A stretch of DNA of 54,807 bases from an uncultured Treponema sp. Lineage in GTDB: Bacteria > Spirochaetota > Spirochaetia > Treponematales > Treponemataceae. The stretch is taken from the NCBI GenBank assembly GCA_938039145.1, contig CALHVG010000021.1, forward strand, positions 1-54,807, in the 5' to 3' direction. How positions within the stretch are numbered: the first letter of the stretch is position 1; each line of letters begins with the position of its first letter. Shown here one piece after another: positions 25,531 to 32,001 of the stretch. The position numbers and the translations under genes are program-made. The notes beneath the pieces are model-generated. The model saw only the letters and a program-made list of their open reading frames with translations. It did not search any database and was not told the origin of the DNA.

Positions 25531-26502
25531 CTACTGCTTGGACGAATCCGAAAGAGTTTTTATCGGAAGCACATTGTTCAGTTTTCCGTCTATGAGAGTA
25601 GGCTTTTTTTTGTCGCCAAGGATTTCATCCATCGTTTCAAGGTAGATTCTGTCTTTTGTTACCCTTGGAGATTTTATGTATTCTGAGTAAACGGCATTGA
25701 ATCTTGCCACGTCTCCCTTTGCCATGTTCACCCTTTCCGCCGCATATCCTTCGGCAATCTGGAGCTGCTTGTCCGCCTCTCCTTGAGCTTTTGGAATTTC
25801 TGAGTTGTACGCTTCCTTTCCCTCGTTGATAAATCTGTTCATGTCTTGGATGGCTTTGTTTACGTCCTCGAACGCTTCCTGTACTCCGCTTGGCGGGACA
25901 ATGTTCTGGAGTTTTACGGCGATGATGTTTATTCCAAGTCCCAACGACCTGAAGTTTTCGTTCATCATGTCAAGGGCGAGGGTTTCTATGGAAGAACGTT
26001 CGCTTCCCATGACATCGAGAATAGCCCGGTCGCCTACAAGAGTGTTTATCACGGAACGGGAAATATCCCTGATTGTCTGGGATTTTTCCTTCACTCCAAA
26101 AAGCCATTGTCTGGGGTCAACGATTCTGTACTGGATTATCCATTCGACATCCACGATGTTCAGGTCGCCTGTAAGCATTGTGGATTCGGACGTGATGCTG
26201 TTCCTGTATTCGTTGTCGCGCCCGGATTTCAGCGTCTTGAAACCGAACTGCTCTGTCTGCACCACTTTCACCGGAACGGAATACACTCTGTCTATTCCAA
26301 ACGGGAGTTTGATGTGAAGGCCGGGTCCAAGCGTATTTTCGTATTTTCCAAGTCGCGTTATTACCGCCTGTTCCGTCTCGTCTATGATAAATGCGCTGCT
26401 TATCACCGCTCCTGCAAGTATCGCAAGAACAAAAAGCCAGCCGAACATTTTTGTGCCGAACTTTTTTATTTTTTTTGTTTTCTGAAAGGTTTCTTCTGCC
26501 AT
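25531..26502 (-). CDS. hflK: HflK, SPFH-domain protease modulator
   Basis: The 323-residue protein carries one N-terminal membrane helix (about 18-38) and the SPFH domain: IIDETEQAVITRLGKYENTLGPGLHIKLPFGID, DVEWIIQYRIVDP, and NIVPPSGVQEAFEDVNKAIQD, then a helical C-terminal part. It pairs with HflC to form the HflKC complex that encloses or modulates FtsH. The Gly/Pro-rich N-terminus of E. coli HflK is missing, as in many bacteria. ATG 26502 is preferred because AAGGAA lies upstream and the extension before it has no family similarity. Confidence 0.92.
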   Translation of the reverse strand: MAEETFQKTKKIKKFGTKMFGWLFVLAILAGAVISSAFIIDETEQAVITRLGKYENTLGPGLHIKLPFGIDRVYSVPVKVVQTEQFGFKTLKSGRDNEYRNSITSESTMLTGDLNIVDVEWIIQYRIVDPRQWLFGVKEKSQTIRDISRSVINTLVGDRAILDVMGSERSSIETLALDMMNENFRSLGLGINIIAVKLQNIVPPSGVQEAFEDVNKAIQDMNRFINEGKEAYNSEIPKAQGEADKQLQIAEGYAAERVNMAKGDVARFNAVYSEYIKSPRVTKDRIYLETMDEILGDKKKPTLIDGKLNNVLPIKTLSDSSKQ

Positions 26503-26691
26503 ATAAATTCCTTGTCGATTGCGACACGCTCCAAGCTGATGGGCGTGCATATTTTGGGATAATTCTGTGACAAAAACTTGCGGAAGTCAAAAAGAGGCAT
26601 CCGGAATGTACAATTTTTTGGAAATCCTATTGTTCAAGTCAGTATTTAAAGATAGTGGTAAAAATAAAAAAAAACAACAGAACTCATAGGA

Positions 26692-26830
26692 TTGGCGGAT
26701 TTTTTTTGCGTCTGCCAAACAAAAAGTGTAAAGTTAAAAAACAAGTTCCTCGAACAGTAACACTATCCAAGGAACTTGCCGTCCACTATGTGGACATCGG
26801 AGAGAGTTTATCAGCTTATTTACAAGCTGA
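26692..26830 (+). repeat. Modular four-hairpin element in an intergenic region
   Basis: Stem 0: TTGGCGGA (26692-26699) with TCTGCCAA (26711-26718), one G-U. Stem I: CAAGTTCCT (26742-26750) with AGGAACTTG (26770-26778). Stem II: GTCCAC/GTGGAC (26781-26795). Stem III: TCAGCTT/AAGCTGA (26811-26830). Order and the CAAGTT...AACTTG ends match the elements at hflC, 34.6 kb and 42.3 kb. The 26503-27120 region has no convincing gene. Confidence 0.6.
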
Positions 26831-27120
26831 CTACAATATACACGACCCTAAATGGATTGTCAACGATTTTTTTATTTTTTTTAATAGATTCAAGAGTGCG
26901 TTTTTTAAGTGCGATTTAACGGCGTGTAAACAAAGCTAAAAACGTATTTTTATTCTGATTTTTTATGCATTTTCGGTTTTATAAAAAAGCCGCAGAATTA
27001 AAAAATTTTTTGCGAGCAAAACAGCTAAAAATTAAAAGCGGATTTTTTTTTAAGTTGTGAATGCAGTACGTTTTTTGTTCCCTAAATTGCAGGAACCGCA
27101 GATTGTATCAATAATCAAGG

Positions 27121-27240
27121 ATTGGTGAATTGGCGCCGTTTCGAGAAAGCAGGAAACGATATGCAAAATTCAAGCTTTTGCTAGGAAAACTTGCAGGCTA
27201 ACAAGACTGCCTTATTCGGTTTCCGAAGTTATACCGTCCT
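27121..27240. repeat. Degenerate repeat, copy A (left of tRNA-Lys)
   Basis: This stretch shares an ordered set of blocks with 27501-27614: GATTG-TGA-TTG, the CGTTTC/GAAACG inverted repeat, a CAA...AAAACT block, CAAG/CCTTATT and AAGTTATA at the end. It looks like an old, decayed copy of the hairpin element. Confidence 0.6.
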
Positions 27241-27278
27241 TTTGTTCCGGTGCTTTTAAGACAATGCGTTAAAAGAAA

Positions 27279-27302
27279 AAGAGTCTCGCAAACCGGAGAC
27301 TC
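27279..27302 (-). terminator. Terminator of tRNA-Lys
   Basis: On the minus strand AAGAGTCTC and GAGACTCTT form a 9-bp stem with an 8-base loop and a short T-run, starting a few bases after the tRNA 3' end. Confidence 0.85.
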
Positions 27303-27306
27303 TTTT

Positions 27307-27379
27307 TGAGCTATGATGGACTCGAACCATCGACAGCCGCCTTAAAAGGGCGGTGCTCTACCACCTGAGCTAATAGCCC
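27307..27379 (-). tRNA. tRNA-Lys (anticodon UUU)
   Basis: On the minus strand a complete 73-base cloverleaf is seen. The acceptor is GGGCTAT/ATAGCTC with discriminator A; the D-arm has AGCTCAGGTGGTAGAGC; the anticodon stem CCGCC/GGCGG holds loop CTTTTAA (anticodon TTT); the T-arm has GGTTCGAGTCC. The 3' CCA is not encoded. It is followed by a terminator and lies about 280 bases left of the promoter of the CARF/RavA/HEPN operon. Confidence 0.96.
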
Positions 27380-27500
27380 ATCGTTCAGTGACGAACGTGG
27401 GAATACTATAGTGTTATGCAAAAAAAGTGTCAATAAGTCTTAGGCATTGTAAAGAAAAATTTCAGCGGAAAATAACGGTTTTCTATAATTTAGCAACCTC

Positions 27501-27614
27501 GATTGTTGATTTGTGTCGTTTCCAGAAAATAAGAAACGACATACAAAGCTCAATTTTCCGCTACGAAAACTAGCAGGTTTGCAAGTCAACCTTATTAGGA
27601 GGCTAAGTTATATC
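27501..27614. repeat. Degenerate repeat, copy B (right of tRNA-Lys)
   Basis: Imperfect direct repeat of 27121-27240. It contains TGTCGTTTC/GAAACGACA, a perfect 9-bp inverted repeat. It ends about 46 bases before the promoter of the 27.7-34.1 kb operon, so it marks the left edge of the compositionally distinct region. Confidence 0.6.
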
Positions 27615-27659
27615 ATAAAACAGATAGAAAAGTCTTTAATCAGCAGTAAACCGCAATCA

Positions 27660-27668
27660 TGCTATAAT
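27660..27668 (+). promoter_or_regulatory. Extended -10 promoter of the CARF/RavA/HEPN operon
   Basis: TGCTATAAT is an exact extended -10 (TGnTATAAT). There is no good -35. The predicted start is near 27675, giving a leader of about 44 bases before the first gene. Confidence 0.5.
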
Positions 27669-27718
27669 TTGTCAACTCGTCCGCATTATGACGCTATTAC
27701 GAAACAGTGAGGTTTAAA

Positions 27719-28360
27719 ATGAAAAAGATTATATTTGTTGATATTCCTATGAAAAAGATGGATGAAACAGCGGATGGGCAATGCTATGCGGGAACCGGAA
27801 ATGCCGGCTGCCGCTATACCGGTGAGGTTGTATTCCCGATCAATGCCGTACTTGCAGAAAAACTGCATAAAGACGACCGGGTAAAAGCGGTGCTTTTAAC
27901 GACCGTTATCGGTAAAGATCATACAGCGGAAAATGCGGAACTTTTTAAGCAGGAGTTTAATTCTATTAATGCAGCTATCGGTGCTCATATTGAGTATGAG
28001 CAGTTTGCAACGGATTTTGTTGAATCAAAAGCAAATCATGAAATGCGGTTCCGCAAACTGCTGCCGCTCATGGAAGACGGTGCTGAACTCTATGCTGATA
28101 TTACCTTCGGACAAAAAACGCTCCCCATGGTTTTGATGTGCGCATTCCATTTTGCCGAACGGTTCTTTGACGCTGATATAAAAAAAATCATATACGGTAA
28201 AGTTGAATTTATCAAACATGCCGATGGGATAGCCTATCCTGAAAATCCCGAACTGTACGATGTTACCCCGCTTTACTATTTAAATAATCTCATGGGAACG
28301 ATGGAAGCTCCCAATGGAACAGCGGCTTTGAAAGCCTTGGATGCCTTTTTTGCTCTGTAA
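27719..28360 (+). CDS. TM1812-like CARF-domain protein
   Basis: The 213-residue protein matches the TM1812-type CARF (CRISPR-associated Rossmann fold) pattern. It has an opening strand KKIIFVDIP, a YTGEVVFPINAVLAEKL segment, a strand with VKAVLLTT, the second-lobe signature ADITFGQKTLPMVLMCAFHFAE (compare DiTHGfrSLP in Csx-type proteins), then IIYGKVEF and YDVTPL. In that motif the usual His is Phe. CARF domains bind cyclic oligonucleotides or other nucleotides and switch attached effectors. No effector is fused here and no cas gene or CRISPR array is in the window. GAGG precedes the ATG; the next gene follows after 18 bases. First gene of a five-gene operon. Confidence 0.72.
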   Translation: MKKIIFVDIPMKKMDETADGQCYAGTGNAGCRYTGEVVFPINAVLAEKLHKDDRVKAVLLTTVIGKDHTAENAELFKQEFNSINAAIGAHIEYEQFATDFVESKANHEMRFRKLLPLMEDGAELYADITFGQKTLPMVLMCAFHFAERFFDADIKKIIYGKVEFIKHADGIAYPENPELYDVTPLYYLNNLMGTMEAPNGTAALKALDAFFAL

Positions 28361-28378
28361 AAATAAGCGGAACGCCGT

Positions 28379-29314
28379 ATGGAAAAAAAGCACTGGGAAT
28401 TAAAGATTATTAAAACTGTATCGGAACTCTTACCGTTTGTCCAAAACAGTAACACAGCCTGTGTGGAATTTCTCACATTACGGACGAAACTTGCGGATAC
28501 CGTATGGCGGTTTGCTGCGCTTACGTTCGGCACGGCAAACATTGAAAATGCAAGCGTAGAAATAATGGAGTGTGTAAACCGCAGCGTTCTCAGCTACAAG
28601 GGCACTGCCGAACACTATATCAATTATATTGCAAGTGCTTTAAAACAAGAAATCATACGGGCAAACGGAAAGCTGCATACTTTTAACACATCGGCCATTT
28701 CTCTACCGGATAAAAAACAAAGACAACTGCATCAACTATGCTCTGAGGCCGAACAGTACGGAAAAGACATCAATACTGCAGCAACTCAAATTTGGCTTGC
28801 GGAACGAACCTGCTATCCGGTAAGTGAAATAGCGCAGTTTATCAAATGGAAATTTCGGACAACGGTAAAAAGCGAATACAGCATGTCCAAAGACGGTGAA
28901 GAAATCTCTCTCTTTGAATATACCGTGCCGGCTGCGCATACCGGCAATTCAGCAGCGGAGACGCATCTAGTGGAAAAACTTGATCTTGAACACATCCTGC
29001 AGACTGTAGATGGAGTGTTTATCGCATCCCAAGACCGCACAAAGTCGTATCTTTCCGCATTGCTGACCCACCGGATACTATGCGAACTGGATGCTGCAAA
29101 AATAGACCGGGAAACAATAGTGGGCATATTCAGTAACATAACCTTTGCAGGTACGGAACATGGAAAAAAGCTGGTACAGCTGTTTTTTGAAAGCAAAACA
29201 TTTCCTACCCAAGAAGACATCGCTGCACAGTTCGGCAAAGATAAAACCGATGCCAGCAGAACGATAAGCGTTTTTATCAAAAAGCTGCAAAAAATCTGTC
29301 AACCGGCAGAATAA
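28379..29314 (+). CDS. Remote sigma-70-like / HTH protein
   Basis: The 311-residue protein has no strong family match by eye, but its order resembles a minimal sigma factor. A helical segment AEHYINYIASALKQEIIRANGK is like region 2, followed by an LPDKKQRQLHQL...YPVSEIAQFIKW region-3-like stretch, and the C-terminal helix-turn-helix TQEDIAAQFGKDKTDASRTI at about residues 275-295 is like region 4. The central 160-230 part is not recognised. If correct, it would direct RNA polymerase to dedicated promoters in answer to the CARF protein upstream. A plain transcription regulator with two DNA-binding segments is the alternative. The codon usage matches the other genes of this operon and not the flanks. 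Confidence 0.45.
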   Translation: MEKKHWELKIIKTVSELLPFVQNSNTACVEFLTLRTKLADTVWRFAALTFGTANIENASVEIMECVNRSVLSYKGTAEHYINYIASALKQEIIRANGKLHTFNTSAISLPDKKQRQLHQLCSEAEQYGKDINTAATQIWLAERTCYPVSEIAQFIKWKFRTTVKSEYSMSKDGEEISLFEYTVPAAHTGNSAAETHLVEKLDLEHILQTVDGVFIASQDRTKSYLSALLTHRILCELDAAKIDRETIVGIFSNITFAGTEHGKKLVQLFFESKTFPTQEDIAAQFGKDKTDASRTISVFIKKLQKICQPAE

Positions 29315-29347
29315 ATAACTATAATAAATATTGGAGGCTGATTAGCT

Positions 29348-31699
29348 ATGGTACAGTATACAAAAAAAGAGGTTACGGAAAAAATCATTGCCGTGCTTAA
29401 AGAAAATGATGGACAAATAAATCCGTCTGTTATTACACAAAAATTGAACTGGAATAAAGACACAATCAACGAGATTTGTGCTTTATTCGATGTAAGTAAG
29501 TTCGGTGAGGTTTTATCCCAGATACCGCAAATAAAAATAAAAAAAGATAAGCATGCAACTGTTTATGTGCAGCTTGTGCAGAATCCTAAAACAGAAAATA
29601 AATTATCAAATGCCGGACAGGAGGAAACAAAGATGGCAGAAACAACAAAGCATCACGACAGAATAGCAGCGCTTAAAAATGCGCTCAGCGAAGGCTTATA
29701 CGAAAAAGATGAAGCGCTGCGCCTTGCACTTTTAGCAGCAATTGCAGGGGAAAGTATTTTCTTTTTGGGTGCTCCCGGGTGTGCCAAGAGTATGCTTGCC
29801 CGTCTAGTTGTTCGGATATTTAAAACGGATGGAGAAGAAGGTGTAAAATACTTTGAAACGCTCTTAAATCAATTTTCTACACCGGAGGATGTATTCGGTA
29901 ACATTTCCCTTAAAGCATTAAACGGTGAGGGTGAAAGCGGAAAAGAAGAATACCGCCGTCTCACGGAGAACATGCTGCCGGAAGCGGATGTTGCTTTTCT
30001 TGACGAAATCTGGAAGGCAAGCCTCGCAATCCTCAACACACTTCTTACCATTATAAACGAGCGGAAATTTCATAACGGCAGTAAAGTACAAGACGTGCCT
30101 CTAAAAGCATTACTAGCCGCATCAAACGAACTGCCTGCAAAAAACCGTGGACTTGAAGCGCTGTATGATCGTTTCATTATCCGGTTATGTATCGGCTTTA
30201 TTCAAGATGAAGATTCTTTTTTTGATATGATAGAAGGCTCATCATCGGAATTTGAGATTTCCGATGAGCTGAAAAAATTGCAAATCTCCAATGCAGAATT
30301 AGAAGAGTGGAAAACACAGATCGACAAAGTGCAGCTTTCGGAAGAGGCACGAGCAGTCATTTCCGCAATCCGTAAAGAACTGACTGCGCAGAATGAAGCG
30401 TTGAGCGAAGAAGAAAAAGAAGCGGGAGAAGCGTTTGCAGTAGGAGACCGGCGCTGGAAAAAGATAGCGCGCATCTTAAAAACATCCGCATTCTTAAACG
30501 ACCGTACCGAAGTAGACTTAATGGACTGCCAGCTCATTGAATACTGTATCTGGAGCACGGAAAAGCAGCAGAAAAAAGCGCGGAACATAGTGGAAAAATG
30601 TATTCAGCAAAATGGACTGGACTGCGACACCGCAATCGAAGAGATTAATGATGAGATTGAAGAGTTTAAGGCAAGAGTTGAGCAAGAATGGTTTGAAGTA
30701 ATTACAGATTCTGAAACCGACATAATCGTCACTGTTGATGGTCAGGACTGTTATGAATGCACGCGAGACGGAACGAAAGAAACGTGGTATGTTACTGTAG
30801 AGAGGGGGAAACATACTTCATGGAATGATTATCATGATATTTATGATTCGAATAAAGACCATTATAGGTATGATTCATTTCAAAAAAATGGTGATACAAT
30901 TTCTTGTTATTATGATTTCACTGTAAACAAGACCCCTGCAACAACTCATCTTGAAAAAAAGAAATTATCCGACATCGCTCAGGAAACGTTACAAAAGAAG
31001 TTTGATAAAGCCTATTATCAACCGATTACAGATAATATTCATTCCGAAATCAAAGCGTTGAAAGACAAAAAAGAAGCGGATGCGGTACCCTTTAAGGCAA
31101 ACCTCTTTGCAAATCAGGATTATAATCAAAGTATTACCGTAAAACTTGATGAAGCAATTCGTCAGCTTGAAGATGCGGAAATCAAAGCTGACGAGCAGCA
31201 TAGCAGATATTTTAATGCAGAACTCCATACGAGTTTTTCAGAAGGGGATGTTATCCTCAAAGACGGAACCGCTTTTTCTTCGGAAGAAATTAAAAACATG
31301 ACGGAAGAACAGAAAAAGAATGTGATTGCCGTTGTGTGCATCGCGGACGATACAAGTTTTGCTATCGGTATAACTGAAAAAAAGATGACTTGGAATGCGC
31401 TTAAAGAATTCTCCCTCCATTACGGTGATAACTTACCGAAAGAATATGCATCGAATTGGATAATCCCCGATAAAGATCAGTTGCATACAATATGGAAAAA
31501 CAGGAACGCAATAAACGCTTCTTTCAAAGCGCTCGGTCTTAAAGATGCAATGCTTACTCCGCAGGAATACTGGTCGGCATCCAAAAATGGAGAAGCGGCA
31601 GCATTTTATCAGGCTTTTGATGAGAACGGTTTGCAAGATCATACGACAAAAGATCATATCTATGCTGTTCGTGCTATCCGTGAATGGAATAAAATATAG
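29348..31699 (+). CDS. ravA: RavA-type MoxR AAA+ ATPase with extra N- and C-terminal domains
   Basis: The central part (about residues 100-400) aligns closely with RavA: RIAALKNALSEGLYEKDEALRLALLAA, Walker A GAPGCAKS (141-148), FSTPEDVFG, Walker B FLDEIWKA, sensor-1 ASNELPA and DRRWKKIARIL. RavA works with the vWA protein ViaA, encoded two genes downstream. The protein is 783 residues, against about 500 in E. coli. Residues 1-85 look like a small winged helix. Residues 632-783 (GDVILKDGTAFS, YWSASKNG, YAVRAIREW) resemble the DUF1566/C-type-lectin-like fold. The ATG at 29348 has GGAGG; a second in-frame ATG at 29633 has its own AGGAGG and would give a normal RavA N-terminus. Confidence 0.85.
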   Translation: MVQYTKKEVTEKIIAVLKENDGQINPSVITQKLNWNKDTINEICALFDVSKFGEVLSQIPQIKIKKDKHATVYVQLVQNPKTENKLSNAGQEETKMAETTKHHDRIAALKNALSEGLYEKDEALRLALLAAIAGESIFFLGAPGCAKSMLARLVVRIFKTDGEEGVKYFETLLNQFSTPEDVFGNISLKALNGEGESGKEEYRRLTENMLPEADVAFLDEIWKASLAILNTLLTIINERKFHNGSKVQDVPLKALLAASNELPAKNRGLEALYDRFIIRLCIGFIQDEDSFFDMIEGSSSEFEISDELKKLQISNAELEEWKTQIDKVQLSEEARAVISAIRKELTAQNEALSEEEKEAGEAFAVGDRRWKKIARILKTSAFLNDRTEVDLMDCQLIEYCIWSTEKQQKKARNIVEKCIQQNGLDCDTAIEEINDEIEEFKARVEQEWFEVITDSETDIIVTVDGQDCYECTRDGTKETWYVTVERGKHTSWNDYHDIYDSNKDHYRYDSFQKNGDTISCYYDFTVNKTPATTHLEKKKLSDIAQETLQKKFDKAYYQPITDNIHSEIKALKDKKEADAVPFKANLFANQDYNQSITVKLDEAIRQLEDAEIKADEQHSRYFNAELHTSFSEGDVILKDGTAFSSEEIKNMTEEQKKNVIAVVCIADDTSFAIGITEKKMTWNALKEFSLHYGDNLPKEYASNWIIPDKDQLHTIWKNRNAINASFKALGLKDAMLTPQEYWSASKNGEAAAFYQAFDENGLQDHTTKDHIYAVRAIREWNKI

Positions 31700-31707
31700 T
31701 GGTAAAT

Positions 31708-32001
31708 ATGAATACATCCCGCGATGCCCTTTCCGCATTGCAGCAAAAGTATCCCGGCGGCATGCCCGATGTCAATCGGCTTACCGACGAGCAAAAGGCA
31801 TGGCTAAAGCTGAAAATACAGGCGGTTGCGGAAGACCTTCAGCCGCCGCAGATGATTACGGAACTGCGCAAAATCCGCAACCGGCTTGCCCATGCAACGG
31901 AAGACATTCCCGATAAGGAATTACAAAAGATGGTTTCATTTGTATTTGACAATATTGAAGGAATTAGCGCCTTAATGCAAACAGGATTAACTCATGAGTA
32001 A
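31708..32001 (+). CDS. Small HEPN-like protein with RNxxxH motif
   Basis: The 97-residue all-helical protein contains ELRKIRNRLAHATED, with Arg57, Asn58 and His62 in the RNxxxH pattern of HEPN RNases. It is homologous to the N-terminus of the next protein: both have KYP.G..DV...T.E..AWL.(L/I)KIQ, then R..RN..AH.TED. HEPN domains usually dimerise so that two RNxxxH motifs build one metal-independent RNase site; the two paralogues could form a heterodimer. The start may instead be GTG 31699, which overlaps the ravA stop; ATG 31708 is used here. It overlaps the next gene by 8 bases. Activity is inferred from the motif. Confidence 0.65.
   Translation: MNTSRDALSALQQKYPGGMPDVNRLTDEQKAWLKLKIQAVAEDLQPPQMITELRKIRNRLAHATEDIPDKELQKMVSFVFDNIEGISALMQTGLTHE

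Noticed and set aside
26655..26939. 94-residue open frame
   Set aside because: It is low-complexity, runs through the four-hairpin element and has no SD or family features.
31560..31699. Diversity-generating retroelement variable region in the RavA C-terminus
   Set aside because: The CLec-like domain is suggestive, but I find no reverse transcriptase gene and no second near-identical template copy in the window.
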